Assembly: GCF_042667405.1 (NCBI RefSeq)
Contig: NZ_JBHVAL010000001.1
Coordinates: 496,001-560,000 of the forward strand
Source: Arthrobacter sp042667405
Lineage (GTDB): Bacteria > Actinomycetota > Actinomycetes > Actinomycetales > Micrococcaceae
Direction: 5' to 3'
DNA length: 64,000 nt
Shown: positions 51,453 to 61,138 of the stretch, piece by piece
Numbering within the stretch: the stretch's first letter is position 1
Layout of the letters: every line of letters begins with the position of its first letter
Notes under the pieces: generated by a model
Databases searched by the model: none
Told to the model about the DNA's origin: nothing
What the model saw: the letters and a program-made list of their open reading frames with translations, nothing else
Program-made: the position numbers and the translations under genes

Positions 51453-52562
51453 ATGAGCATACGAACTGTTCCATCTGGACACCTCAACGGCAACGGCCTG
51501 CGGCCCAGGCTGCGCATAGCGGTAGTCGGTGCAGGCTATTGGGGGCCAAACCTCGCACGAAACCTCAAAGCCAGCCCGGACTGGGACCTTGTAGCTATCT
51601 GCGACCTCGACGTCGAACGCGGGATGAAACTTGCTGAATCGGTGGGCGGGGTGGCCGTCGTCGAGTCCTTGGACGAACTGCTGGACACCTACAACCTGGA
51701 CGCCGTCGCCGTCGCGACACCTGCCCATACGCATCACGGCGTGGTGATGACCGCCCTGCGCGCAGGCAAGCACGTCCTGGTGGAGAAGCCGCTGGCCGAC
51801 AGCCGCGCCAAGGGACTGGAGATGGTGGATGAAGCCAACGCCAGGGGACTGGTGCTGATGGCCGACCATACGTACTGCTTCACCCCGGCCGTGCTCAAGA
51901 TCCAGGAGCTCGTGGCCAGCGGGGCACTGGGTGACATCCTGTATGTCGACTCGGTTCGGATCAACCTCGGACTCGTCCAACCGGACGTCAACGTGTTCTG
52001 GGACCTGGCACCCCATGACCTTTCCATCCTCGACTTCGTCCTCCCAGGCGGCTTGCACCCCACCGAAATCTCGGCCCACGGCGCGGACCCCTTGGGTACC
52101 GGCCGGGACTGCGTGGGACATCTGACCTTCGGCCTGCCCAACGACGCCATGGTCCACATCCACGTTAACTGGCTCAGCCCCACCAAAATCAGGCAAATGA
52201 TCATCGGAGGGTCAAAGCGGACCCTCGTCTGGGACGACCTGAATCCCCAGCAACGGCTCAGCGTCTATGACCGTGGGGTAAGCCTGGAACACCAACCTCG
52301 GACTGCCGCCGACAAGAAAACCACAGCGATCTCGTACCGTCTGGGCGATACGTGGTCCCCTGCCCTCCAGGAACGTGAACCCCTGGGGCAGGTTGTGGCA
52401 GAACTCGCCACCTCCATCCGGAACCACACCATGCCACGCACCAGCGGCGAATCCGGACTGCGGGTTCTGTCCGTCCTGGAGGCCGTGACGCAAAGCCTCG
52501 GCACCGATGGAAGGTCCACCATCGTGGCCGGCAACGAGACCAATCTCCAGGTTGCGCGATGA
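51453..52562 (+). CDS. Gfo/Idh/MocA-family sugar dehydrogenase
   Basis: About 369 residues (387 if ATG 51399 is used). NAD-binding GAGYWGPNLARNL and the active-site EKPLADSRAKGLEM are present. In EPS clusters such enzymes oxidise UDP-sugars at C3 ahead of aminotransferases (WlbA type), which fits the aminotransferase and acetyltransferase encoded downstream. Neither candidate start has a strong ribosome site; the ATG at 51453 is slightly better placed. Its stop overlaps the next start. Confidence 0.85.
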   Translation: MSIRTVPSGHLNGNGLRPRLRIAVVGAGYWGPNLARNLKASPDWDLVAICDLDVERGMKLAESVGGVAVVESLDELLDTYNLDAVAVATPAHTHHGVVMTALRAGKHVLVEKPLADSRAKGLEMVDEANARGLVLMADHTYCFTPAVLKIQELVASGALGDILYVDSVRINLGLVQPDVNVFWDLAPHDLSILDFVLPGGLHPTEISAHGADPLGTGRDCVGHLTFGLPNDAMVHIHVNWLSPTKIRQMIIGGSKRTLVWDDLNPQQRLSVYDRGVSLEHQPRTAADKKTTAISYRLGDTWSPALQEREPLGQVVAELATSIRNHTMPRTSGESGLRVLSVLEAVTQSLGTDGRSTIVAGNETNLQVAR

Positions 52563-53578
52563 AAGAGCTCCTGGGCGCCAACGTCCTGGTCACCGGAGGC
52601 GCCGGAACCATCGGTTCCACCCTTGTGGACCAACTGCTCGACGCCGGTGTGGCCCACGTTGATGTGCTGGACAACCTGGTGCGCGGCAGGCGTGCCAATC
52701 TGGACGACGCCCTTGCCAGCGAGCGTGTCCAACTCGTCGAAGGGGACCTGCGGGACCGGGACCTCGTCAACGACCTCACCCGCGGCAAGGACCTCGTGTT
52801 CCATCAGGCAGCCATCCGCATTACCCAATGCGCCGAAGAACCAAGGCTGGCCCTCGAAGTCCTGGTGGACGGCACCTTCAACGTGTACGAAGCAGCCGTG
52901 AACCATAAAGTGGGTAAGCTCGTCTCCGCGTCAAGCGCCTCTGTCTACGGGATGGCCGAACAATTCCCCACCAGGGAAAGCCACCACCATCACAACAACG
53001 ACACCTTCTATGGAGCGGCAAAGTCCTTCAACGAAGGGATGGCCAGGAGCTTCCGCGCAATGTCGGGCCTGGACTACGTCCTGCTGCGCTACTTCAACGT
53101 TTACGGACCCCGCATGGACGTTCACGGCCTCTACACCGAGGTCTTGGTGCGCTGGATGGAACGGATCGACGACGGCCTGCCGCCCATGATCTTCGGCAGC
53201 GGCCAGCAGACCATGGACTTCGTCCACACCCACGATGTGGCCAGGGCAAATGTTCTCGCGGCAGTCAGTGATGTCCACGAAGGTGTCTACAACGTGGCCA
53301 GCGGTACTGAGACCAGTTTGGCGGGGTTGGCGCAGATCCTGCTCCGGGTCATGGAATCATCGCTGTATCTGGAGCATGGCCCGGAACGCGCCGTCAATGG
53401 GGTTGCCCGGCGACTGGCGGACACCACGGCCGCCAGGGATGACCTCGGATTCGAAGCGGCAATCGGACTCGAAGACGGCCTGCGCACCCTCGTTGCATGG
53501 TGGCGGCCGCTTCGCGCTGAAATCGCGGCGTCCCGCCTGGTGACCCAGCCCGACACTCCGACAGTAGGCGCGCGATGA
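52559..53578 (+). CDS. NAD-dependent nucleotide-sugar epimerase/dehydratase
   Basis: 339 residues of the extended SDR group. TGGAGTIGS for NAD, active-site Ser in SASSASVYG and Y-x3-K in YGAAKSFNE, and the nucleotide-sugar C-terminal half with YFNVYGPRMDVHG. Most like UDP-glucose/GlcNAc 4-epimerases. ATGA overlaps at both ends join it tightly to its neighbours. Confidence 0.88.
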   Translation: MKELLGANVLVTGGAGTIGSTLVDQLLDAGVAHVDVLDNLVRGRRANLDDALASERVQLVEGDLRDRDLVNDLTRGKDLVFHQAAIRITQCAEEPRLALEVLVDGTFNVYEAAVNHKVGKLVSASSASVYGMAEQFPTRESHHHHNNDTFYGAAKSFNEGMARSFRAMSGLDYVLLRYFNVYGPRMDVHGLYTEVLVRWMERIDDGLPPMIFGSGQQTMDFVHTHDVARANVLAAVSDVHEGVYNVASGTETSLAGLAQILLRVMESSLYLEHGPERAVNGVARRLADTTAARDDLGFEAAIGLEDGLRTLVAWWRPLRAEIAASRLVTQPDTPTVGAR

Positions 53579-54741
53579 CCATTTCGGAGACGCGGATGGC
53601 CCGCATCGACGTCATGAAGCCATGGCTGGGCCATGAGGAAGCCCAGGCCGTAGCCGAGGTGATCGCCTCCGGCTGGGTAGCGCAAGGGCCCAAGGTGCGC
53701 CAGTTCGAGGACGCCTTCGCAGCGGAACAGTCGGCCGGTTATGCCGTGGCCACATCCAGTTGCACCTCGGCCCTGCACCTGGCGCTCGCCGTCGCAGGCA
53801 TCGGACCCGGTGACGATGTGGTGGTCCCGTCTTTTTCCTTCATTGCCACCGCCAACGCGGCCAGCTACGTCGGCGCCCGTCCGGTGTTTGCCGACGTCGA
53901 CTTCCACACCGGTTGCGTGACTGCAGAAACCGTGGAAAGGGCACTGACCCCGAACACAAAAGCGGTCATCGCCGTGGACCAAGGAGGTGTACCGGTTGAC
54001 CTGGACCCCATCCGCGCACTGTGCGACCCCCGTGGGATCATCGTCGTTGAAGACGCGGCATGCGCCATCGGCTCCCGCTACCGTGGGCGCCCGGCTGGTG
54101 CTGGTGCAGAGCTCGCGGCCTGGTCCTTCCATCCCCGCAAGATCCTCACCACCGGGGAGGGCGGCATGCTCTCGACCCCGCGGCAGGACTTCGCGGACAG
54201 GGCACGGCGCCTCAGGGAACACGCCATGAGCGTCTCCGCCGCGGACCGTCATGCCAGCATCCTTGCCCCGGCGGAGGAGTACCTCGAAGTCGGGTTCAAC
54301 TACCGCATGACAGATCTTCAGGCCGCCGTCGGGCTTGTCCAGCTGGGCCGGCTCCGGGCGGCAATCCACCGGCGGCGCGAACTGGCCGCCAACTACGCAG
54401 ACGCATTTGCCGGTGTCGAAGGACTCCGTCTGGTTAGCGACCCGGACTATGGCACCGGCAACTTCCAATCGTGCTGGCTGGAAACAGGCACCGACTTTCC
54501 GTTGAGCAGGGACGGGCTTATGACCCATCTTGCCCACGACGGCATCTCCGCACGGCGGGGCATCATGGCGGCGCACCGCCAGCCCGCCTACGCCGGGAAG
54601 GACACAGGGGGTGCGTCATTGGAGGCCACCAACCGGCTGACCGACCACACGCTCATCCTGCCGCTCTACCACCAACTCGAGCTCCACGACCAGGTCCGCG
54701 TCATCGACTCCGTCCTACGCGCTGCGGGGCGCTCACGATGA
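53575..54741 (+). CDS. DegT/DnrJ/EryC1/StrS-family sugar aminotransferase
   Basis: 388 residues. Internal PLP aldimine Lys lies in WSFHPRKILTTGEGG; VDQGGVPVDLDP and VEDAACAIGSRY hold the cofactor-phosphate and Asp residues. It transfers an amino group from glutamate to a keto-sugar nucleotide. Its likely substrate is the product of the Gfo/Idh enzyme. Coupled by ATGA overlaps on both sides. Confidence 0.92.
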   Translation: MTISETRMARIDVMKPWLGHEEAQAVAEVIASGWVAQGPKVRQFEDAFAAEQSAGYAVATSSCTSALHLALAVAGIGPGDDVVVPSFSFIATANAASYVGARPVFADVDFHTGCVTAETVERALTPNTKAVIAVDQGGVPVDLDPIRALCDPRGIIVVEDAACAIGSRYRGRPAGAGAELAAWSFHPRKILTTGEGGMLSTPRQDFADRARRLREHAMSVSAADRHASILAPAEEYLEVGFNYRMTDLQAAVGLVQLGRLRAAIHRRRELAANYADAFAGVEGLRLVSDPDYGTGNFQSCWLETGTDFPLSRDGLMTHLAHDGISARRGIMAAHRQPAYAGKDTGGASLEATNRLTDHTLILPLYHQLELHDQVRVIDSVLRAAGRSR

Positions 54742-55400
54742 GCGAACTTCTCCTCATCGCAGCCAGTGGACTCGCCCGGGAAGTGCTGGCCATGGTCCGC
54801 AGCAGCGGCCCGTTCGACGTCATTGGGATCCTCGACGACGACGAGGACAAACTCGGGCGGGTGGTCGACGGCGCGCACGTCTTGGGTCCGATTCGTGACG
54901 CCCTGAAATTCCCACACGCCCTGCTCCTGGTGTGCATCGGCACCGGAAGCGGCAGGGAGGGCGTGGTGATGCGGCTGCGAAGCCTCGGGCTCGACGACGA
55001 ACGCTACGCCACCGCCATCGATCCCTCCGTCAACGTACCTGAAGGGTGTTTGATCGGGCGGGGGAGCATCATCCTGGCCCACGTGAGCATGACCGCTTCA
55101 GTTACCATCGGCAACCACGTGGTCGCCATGCCCGGGGTAACCTTCACCCACGACGACGTCATCGGTGATTACGCAACGTTCGCCTCCGGCGTATCCCTGG
55201 GTGGAAACGTGCACATTGGCCGGGCAGCCTACATCGGGATGAATGCCAGCGTCCGCGAGCGCCGGTCCATCGGCGCAAAGGCGACGATCGGCATGGGCGC
55301 TGCGGTCTTGAACGACGTGCCCGACGATGAGACATGGGCCGGTGTGCCGGCCCGCGTGATCCGGCGGGGCAATACGCCGGCGCTGGAGGGTGCGCAGTGA
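54738..55400 (+). CDS. NeuD/PglD-like sugar O/N-acetyltransferase
   Basis: 220 residues. N-terminal Rossmann-like part (LLLIAASGLAREVLAMV, IGILDDDEDKLG) and a left-handed beta helix of hexapeptide repeats with GNHVVAMPGVTFTHDDVIGD. This is the PglD/WlbB-type sugar acetyltransferase. Paired with the aminotransferase it implies an N-acetylated (or N-acyl) amino sugar in the polysaccharide. ATG at 54738 overlaps the preceding stop. Confidence 0.88.
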   Translation: MSELLLIAASGLAREVLAMVRSSGPFDVIGILDDDEDKLGRVVDGAHVLGPIRDALKFPHALLLVCIGTGSGREGVVMRLRSLGLDDERYATAIDPSVNVPEGCLIGRGSIILAHVSMTASVTIGNHVVAMPGVTFTHDDVIGDYATFASGVSLGGNVHIGRAAYIGMNASVRERRSIGAKATIGMGAAVLNDVPDDETWAGVPARVIRRGNTPALEGAQ

Positions 55401-55471
55401 TACCGCAGGAACGTGTTCGTTTCCGCCCCTGGTCCGGAGAAGCCATCGACGATGCCAGTAGCCAGCCATGA
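55397..55471 (+). CDS. Possible 24-residue micro-ORF bridging acetyltransferase and flippase genes
   Basis: GTG at 55397 overlaps the acetyltransferase stop (GTGA), and the frame (IPQERVRFRPWSGEAIDD in part) ends at a TGA that overlaps the flippase ATG at 55468 (ATGA). The double overlap suggests translational coupling through a short peptide; it may also be a remnant or chance. Confidence 0.35.
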   Translation: MIPQERVRFRPWSGEAIDDASSQP

Positions 55472-56949
55472 CCGGGGCGACCGATTCATTTCCGCGTGAG
55501 CGCGTAGAGGGACGCGCAGTCCGCGGCGCCGCGTGGAGCGGCTTGAATTCGGTACTGATGAAGTTCGGAAACCTGGCCATCATGGCTGTGGTTGTGCGCC
55601 TCGTGTCTCCGCACGATTTCGGGGTGTTCGCGGTGGCAGTTGTGGTTCACGCCATTGTGTCCAGCGTTGGCGAATTGGGTCTTTCTTCATGCATTTCCCG
55701 TCGCGACCTGGATCCGGAACGTGTAGCACCCACTGTTGCGGTGCTGGCCCTGATGAGCAGCATCTCCTTGGCGGCACTGACGGCTGTTGCCGCAGAACCC
55801 CTTGCTGTCGCGCTGGGTTCCGGGGAAGCAGCAGATCCAATCCGTGTTTTGTCGATTTCGATATTCCTCGGTGGCGTATTCACCGTGCCGGGCGCTCTGC
55901 TGGTCAGGGAGTTCCGCCAGGGCAAAATACTCATGGCCAGTGCCATTGCCTTCCTGCCGATGAACGGCTTGCTCGTGCTTTTGGCCGCCAACGGTGATGG
56001 AGCCATGGCTTTCGCGTGGTCCAGGATCGTGGGTCAACTCATCAGTGGGCTGGTGATGGTGGCAAGTGTTGACCGGCACTATTGGCCGCGTCTCGTACCC
56101 CGCGAAGTTGGGCCGCTGCTTCGTTTCGGGTTGCCGCTTGCCGGCGCCAATTTGCTGACTTATGTCCTATTGAACGCCGACTATGCAATCATCGGTCGAA
56201 CTCTGGGCACTGAGCAATTGGGCCTCTACATGCTGGCCTTCACTGTCGCGTCCTGGCCGACCTCTGTGCTGGCTTCGACAATCAATGGTGTCGCTATGCC
56301 TGCATTCTCCTCAGCCGACACGGACAAGGTCCGATTGACCGGGATGTTGAAGAGCGCAGCCCGTCTGGTTGGACTCTTGGCTTTCCCCATAGGAATGCTG
56401 TGCATGGTCCTTGCGACGCCATTGATTATCGTGGTCTACGGCGAGCGGTGGGTTTCGGCGGCACCGGTCCTGTCTGCCCTGGCAGTCTACGGCTCCCTCT
56501 TTTCGGTCTCGCTTCTTCTCTCCAACCTGCTCGTGGGGATAGGCAAGTCCGGTGCCGTATTCATCATCCAAGGCATGTCCATAGTTGTACTCGTTCCCAG
56601 CGTCGCGTGGGGGTTGTCCCTGTTCGGCCTCGTGGGTGCCGCTTATGCACACATCCTCGTCATCATCCTTGTGCTCTCGCTGTTCCTCCTGGCGCTGCGC
56701 AAGAGCCTGGTGTCGGCACACCGTGTTCTTTTAAGAGCATTGTCGGGTCCACTCATCGCCTCGCTGTGCGGTGGATTGGTGGCCATGGCGGCAGCGGGTC
56801 TCTTTGCCGACCCAGTCCTCTCCCTCGCCGTTGGTGGGGCTACGGGGCTGGCTGCATACGCAGGAGCAGCGTCGCCCATGCTGTGGCCGTTCCTTCCCCA
56901 CGCCGTCAAGGTACGGCTACCCGGCAAGCGCGTCATCGAGCGGAGCTGA
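55468..56949 (+). CDS. Polysaccharide flippase (Wzx/PST family)
   Basis: 493 residues with 12-14 hydrophobic segments, starting after GLNSVLMKFGNLAIMAVVVR. The pattern of a MOP-superfamily lipopolysaccharide/EPS exporter is clear (LGTEQLGLYMLAFTVASWPT, VYGERWVSAAPVLSALAVYG). It would move the lipid-linked repeat unit to the outer face. ATG at 55468. In line with the operon; the next gene starts after one base. Confidence 0.9.
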   Translation: MTGATDSFPRERVEGRAVRGAAWSGLNSVLMKFGNLAIMAVVVRLVSPHDFGVFAVAVVVHAIVSSVGELGLSSCISRRDLDPERVAPTVAVLALMSSISLAALTAVAAEPLAVALGSGEAADPIRVLSISIFLGGVFTVPGALLVREFRQGKILMASAIAFLPMNGLLVLLAANGDGAMAFAWSRIVGQLISGLVMVASVDRHYWPRLVPREVGPLLRFGLPLAGANLLTYVLLNADYAIIGRTLGTEQLGLYMLAFTVASWPTSVLASTINGVAMPAFSSADTDKVRLTGMLKSAARLVGLLAFPIGMLCMVLATPLIIVVYGERWVSAAPVLSALAVYGSLFSVSLLLSNLLVGIGKSGAVFIIQGMSIVVLVPSVAWGLSLFGLVGAAYAHILVIILVLSLFLLALRKSLVSAHRVLLRALSGPLIASLCGGLVAMAAAGLFADPVLSLAVGGATGLAAYAGAASPMLWPFLPHAVKVRLPGKRVIERS

Positions 56950-56950
56950 C

Positions 56951-59119
56951 ATGGTCAGTCATACGGTGGGTGCTTTACCCAGAATGATCTTCTTTCGCCG
57001 CACCAACGCGAAGCTGGCACCTTTTCTTCGGCAACATCTTCGAGACCAGGTCCGCATCCTTAGCCACTCTTTCGAGGTGAAGGTCATCAGCGACGATTGC
57101 GATTACGGACAGCTCTGCGAGGAGTATGAACCTGCGATTACCGTCTTCGAAACGGGTGTCTATTCATATGGTCAGCGGATCACCAATACCCGCTCACATC
57201 CCGGTGTTCCCAAGCTGGGCTTCCTCCACGCCGACGCTTATGACATCTCCCGGGCTGTTTTTCTGTCCAATATGGCCAAGTGGGGTGTCGAAGACTTTTT
57301 CACCACATCAACGGCAATGGCAGAGTACTCGCCGGAGATCGCAGCAAACCTCTTCGTATGGCCGAATGCCGTCAATGCCCAAATCTACAAGGACCACGGT
57401 GTGGGGAAGAACATCCCGGTCCTGTTGACGGGCAGTCAGGAACGCCACTATCCGTGGCGAAACGCAGTTGGACGGATTCTGTCTGAAAGGTATCCCACCA
57501 TGACCATGCCGCATTTTGGATGGGGCAGTGGCACGGAGCGCCTTGTAACAGGAACCGACTATGCGCGACTTCTCAGCGCGAGCTGCTTTGTGCCCGCGTG
57601 CGGCAGCATGGCCAGGGACGTGGTGCGCAAACAGCTGGAGATTCCTGCGGCCGGGGCGTGTCTGGTGACCGAGTGGTCTCCGCGGCTTGAGGAGTTCGGC
57701 TTCGTGGACCTGGTCAACTGCGTTTTCGCCGATCCGTCCAATGTTCTTGAAAAAATCGAAAGCCTCCTGGAAGACCGGGAACAGTTGAACCGGATAACGC
57801 GCGCCGGCCACGACCTTGTTCATTCCCGCCATACAGAGGCCCAGCGGAATCAGGTGCGGGAGTGGTTGGAGCTGTACCACCAGCGGAGACCGGGCCAGGA
57901 AATCGCCCAGGAAACGGCCTGCTCTTCGCTCGCTTTGGTCCCTCGGGCCGAGGCAGTGCGGACGTATGCAATTGGTCCCGGACTGGACCGCCTTCAACTG
58001 GCGAAGGGCTGGTCGCTGCTCCGCGGCAAAGACGTCCTCGGCGCTGAACACGAGTTTCTCAAGTGCTTGAATTTTTACTTCATACCTGAGGCCGTGACGG
58101 GCTTGGTCTTCACGAGTCTCCTCAAGGGGGATTCGTCGGCGGCGCTGGATTGGATAACGCAGGCGTTGACACGCACCTTCAGGGAAGGCGGCGGCTCGGA
58201 CCCTGATCCGGTCCTTTGGGCGTGCCGTATCAGAGCCTTGGCCTGCGCCGGGGAGACGGTTGCAGCACGTCGGTCAGCCGAGATGTTCCTGCACATGAGC
58301 CACTTGGAATTGGACCGCGTCCGCCATGCCGTCAAGGACATGGGTCCGGCTTCGGCAGGTACGCCGTCAACAGCCCAACCGAGCCAAAAGAGGGCCTCAA
58401 TTGCCCCTGTTCCGGAACTTAATGCAGCTGAGTGGACACAGGAATTTTCGGAGATGATCTCGAGATGCCGGCCTGCGGGCATGACTGAGCCCGAAGGCAC
58501 CGGAATTTGGCATGGGGCGGGTTTGCCTTTGTCCCATGGACGGCCCAGATGGCAGCAGGCGGTGGCCGCGTCCCGTCGGGCCGTGAAGAGCCGGCTCACG
58601 TCAGGACGTGTTCTAAAGCTGCGGATGCGCTTGTCGCCACTCAAGCAGCGGATCGTCGCCACGGACTGGACGCGGACAATCAGGGAAACTGCCCGTCGCG
58701 AGCAATTGACGCGGGCGCTGCTGATCGGTAAAGCCGACCCCAGGGACAGCCGCGCCCTGAAGGCGGGCCTCTCGCTCAATACCGGTCGCCCGCCCTTGGA
58801 CGTGAGTGTGTCCCTTGACCATGCTTCCGCCGAACACATGTTGCCTCGTGAGCCAGCGGAACGGGTTCTGGTGCTGCTGAACTATCAGTCGGAGCACACG
58901 GAACGCCATGACGCCGCTCACCTGAGACTCCTTTGCTTGTGTGCGCTGGTCATGATCCGCGGAACCACTACCACCAGTGGTTTGCACCTCTTGTCGGCAT
59001 TGGTCGACTCGGGCGAATTCGTGGTGGTGGCGCACGACGGTTCAAAGGGAACAGCAGTGCTGCGCAGATTTGCCTCGGCACCCCGTGCCAGCGTTACGCA
59101 ACATCCGGAGTCATCATGA
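56951..59119 (+). CDS. Large glycosyltransferase with C-terminal TPR-like extension
   Basis: 722 residues. Residues ~1-330 resemble the CgeB-type GT-B fold (Glyco_trans_1_2), with HFGWGSGTERLV and the donor-site ARLLSASCFVPACGSMARDV followed by EIPAAGACLVTEW. After it a helical, TPR-like part (LQLAKGWSLLRGKDVLGAE onward, about residues 350-480), a charged linker and an unrecognised ~170-residue C-terminus. An open frame upstream overlaps the flippase; ATG at 56951, one base after its stop, is used. Acceptor sugar unknown. Confidence 0.8.
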   Translation: MVSHTVGALPRMIFFRRTNAKLAPFLRQHLRDQVRILSHSFEVKVISDDCDYGQLCEEYEPAITVFETGVYSYGQRITNTRSHPGVPKLGFLHADAYDISRAVFLSNMAKWGVEDFFTTSTAMAEYSPEIAANLFVWPNAVNAQIYKDHGVGKNIPVLLTGSQERHYPWRNAVGRILSERYPTMTMPHFGWGSGTERLVTGTDYARLLSASCFVPACGSMARDVVRKQLEIPAAGACLVTEWSPRLEEFGFVDLVNCVFADPSNVLEKIESLLEDREQLNRITRAGHDLVHSRHTEAQRNQVREWLELYHQRRPGQEIAQETACSSLALVPRAEAVRTYAIGPGLDRLQLAKGWSLLRGKDVLGAEHEFLKCLNFYFIPEAVTGLVFTSLLKGDSSAALDWITQALTRTFREGGGSDPDPVLWACRIRALACAGETVAARRSAEMFLHMSHLELDRVRHAVKDMGPASAGTPSTAQPSQKRASIAPVPELNAAEWTQEFSEMISRCRPAGMTEPEGTGIWHGAGLPLSHGRPRWQQAVAASRRAVKSRLTSGRVLKLRMRLSPLKQRIVATDWTRTIRETARREQLTRALLIGKADPRDSRALKAGLSLNTGRPPLDVSVSLDHASAEHMLPREPAERVLVLLNYQSEHTERHDAAHLRLLCLCALVMIRGTTTTSGLHLLSALVDSGEFVVVAHDGSKGTAVLRRFASAPRASVTQHPESS

Positions 59120-60273
59120 GCAGGCCTGTCGTTGTGTGGGTCGCAGGGACAAACTGGGATTCCGTGCCCGGTACTGACAAGCGCCTGGTTCTGGCCCTCT
59201 CGGATCACTGCACCATCCTGTGGGTGGACCCGCCCCGGCGCGGACCGGGATTCGGTCCACACCGACACGTGAACCCGCGCGAGGTTGCCGCCGGGGTGCT
59301 GAGACTGGAGGTTCCCGTCCCATGGCCGGCCGTGACCAGATTTGGAATCCGGGTCGCCACCAACCTCTGGCTTTGGCGCACCATAAGCAAGGCATTGTTG
59401 CGTTCAGGGCTGGTATCCGATGCATGTGTGGTCGCTTTTCCGCTGGCCCGTTTTCCGCGAACGATGGCGGCTTCCAAAGTCCTGTATGTCACAGATCAGT
59501 GGCTGGCCGGCGCCGACCTCATGGGTTTCTCCGCCAAGCGCATCGAGAAAATCCTGCGATGGAATCTAAGAGAGGCCGACGCCGTCGTCGCCATCTCGCC
59601 CGAGGTGCTCACCCAGCTTGGTTCCCTGCAGCGATTGCCGGCGTCAACTTTTGTCCTGCCGAACGGCTGCGACTTGCCCCCGGAGCGGCACCGTGGTCCC
59701 CGCGCGCCCAGGGCCGTACTTCTGGGCCAACTAAACGAGCGCCTGGATGCAAATACGCTGGATGCCCTCTGTGATGCCGCCGTTCCCATTCTGGTGGTCG
59801 GGCAGCGGGCGGACAGCGATGCGGACTTTGGGAAGCGTTTGGATAGATTTCTCGCTGCCCCCAACGTCGAATGGGTGGGAGCCGTTCCCGGGGTCGAAGT
59901 ACCCGGATTCCTGGAAACCAGCGCAGTGGGAATCACCCCCTATACGAACAGCGCCTTCAACAAGGCAAGTTTTCCGTTGAAGACACTGGAGTATCTGGCC
60001 TCCGGACTGCCCGTCATCTCCAGTGACCTGCCCGCCTCCGCCTGGTTGGCAACGGAACATGTCAGGGTCTGCACGGATACGCCCTCATTTGTCCGGGGCA
60101 CCCTGCTGGCTATCACGGATGTGGGTGACCAAGATCTGGAGGCGGATCGCCGCAACGTGGCCAAGGTCAATACCTGGCACCACCGGGCCACGGAGTTTCT
60201 GCATCTTCTGGAAAACTGCGGCGCCATCACCAATGCAGCAAACGTCCCGGAAGGGAGTCTTCCCCGTGAATAA
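59116..60273 (+). CDS. Glycosyltransferase (TuaH-like, GT-B)
   Basis: 385 residues. VVVWVAGTNWDSVPGTDKR and the donor-binding region with FPLKTLEYLASGLPVISSDLPA define a GT4/TuaH-like transferase. It begins at an ATGA overlap with the large glycosyltransferase, so the upstream part of the open frame is not used. It probably adds one sugar of the repeat unit. Confidence 0.87.
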   Translation: MSRPVVVWVAGTNWDSVPGTDKRLVLALSDHCTILWVDPPRRGPGFGPHRHVNPREVAAGVLRLEVPVPWPAVTRFGIRVATNLWLWRTISKALLRSGLVSDACVVAFPLARFPRTMAASKVLYVTDQWLAGADLMGFSAKRIEKILRWNLREADAVVAISPEVLTQLGSLQRLPASTFVLPNGCDLPPERHRGPRAPRAVLLGQLNERLDANTLDALCDAAVPILVVGQRADSDADFGKRLDRFLAAPNVEWVGAVPGVEVPGFLETSAVGITPYTNSAFNKASFPLKTLEYLASGLPVISSDLPASAWLATEHVRVCTDTPSFVRGTLLAITDVGDQDLEADRRNVAKVNTWHHRATEFLHLLENCGAITNAANVPEGSLPRE

Positions 60274-61138
60274 ATTGTCACTTGCCATCATCACACCGAG
60301 CTATGCACCGGATTTTGAGCTGTGCGTCGAGCTCAACAGCTCGGTCCTTCAGAACACCGACCAAGATGTACAGCACCACATTGTGGTTACACGTCGGGAC
60401 TTGGCCCGTTTTTCGCAGCTGGCCAACTCAAGGACCACCATTCATGACGTCAGGGAATTCCTGCCCCGGTCCATGCTGTCAGTTCCCGGACTCAATATGT
60501 GGGTAAACCCCAAACGGCCATTTCCACCCGTAAGGGGTTGGATAGCCCAGCAGATGGTGAAGTTGTCTGCGGCGGCCTCCATGAAAACCGATGTGGCGCT
60601 CCTTGTGGACTCCGATGTGGTGGTGCTGCGGCCGCTTGACGCCGCGCTGTACGCGCCCGGAGCGGAACTGCCGTTGTTCTGCGTCCCCGACGGCGTGGAC
60701 GCGTCCCTGCCGGGCCACAGGGTCTGGAACGCTGTTGCTCGACGATTGCTCGGCTTGCCCTCCGTCGAAGCCTTACCCCTTCCCGACTACGTGTGTTGTC
60801 CCTGCGCCTGGGACCCCCTGATTGTCCGAAGCATGCTGAAGCGGGTGGAACAGTCAACCGGACTTCCGTGGCACATCGCGATTGGCCGGGAACTCCACTT
60901 TTCCGAGATGACTCTCTACGGCGTGTTCGTGGATGAGCTGTGCGGGACAGCTGCCCGCACCAGTGACATGCATTGCGTCAACCACTACGAGGAGACGCCG
61001 TTGGATACACAGGGGTACCTGGAGCTGCTGCGAACGGCCCGTCCAACAGATGCCGCCGTGATGGTTTCGGCCAAGTCAGGTACGCCTCTTCATGTGCGGC
61101 GACAGGCGCTGGAACTCTTTGGAATTCAAGCCGGGTAG
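60266..61138 (+). CDS. DUF6492 glycosyltransferase-like protein
   Basis: 290 residues. MNKLSLAIITPSYAPDFELC opens like a GT-A fold; LLVDSDVVVLRPLDAALY contains a DxD-type metal motif. DUF6492 proteins are seen in EPS clusters and are likely transferases but are untested. GTG at 60266 with AAGGGAG upstream overlaps the TuaH-like stop. Its stop codon abuts the stop of the convergent chain-length gene without a gap. Confidence 0.82.
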   Translation: MNKLSLAIITPSYAPDFELCVELNSSVLQNTDQDVQHHIVVTRRDLARFSQLANSRTTIHDVREFLPRSMLSVPGLNMWVNPKRPFPPVRGWIAQQMVKLSAAASMKTDVALLVDSDVVVLRPLDAALYAPGAELPLFCVPDGVDASLPGHRVWNAVARRLLGLPSVEALPLPDYVCCPCAWDPLIVRSMLKRVEQSTGLPWHIAIGRELHFSEMTLYGVFVDELCGTAARTSDMHCVNHYEETPLDTQGYLELLRTARPTDAAVMVSAKSGTPLHVRRQALELFGIQAG

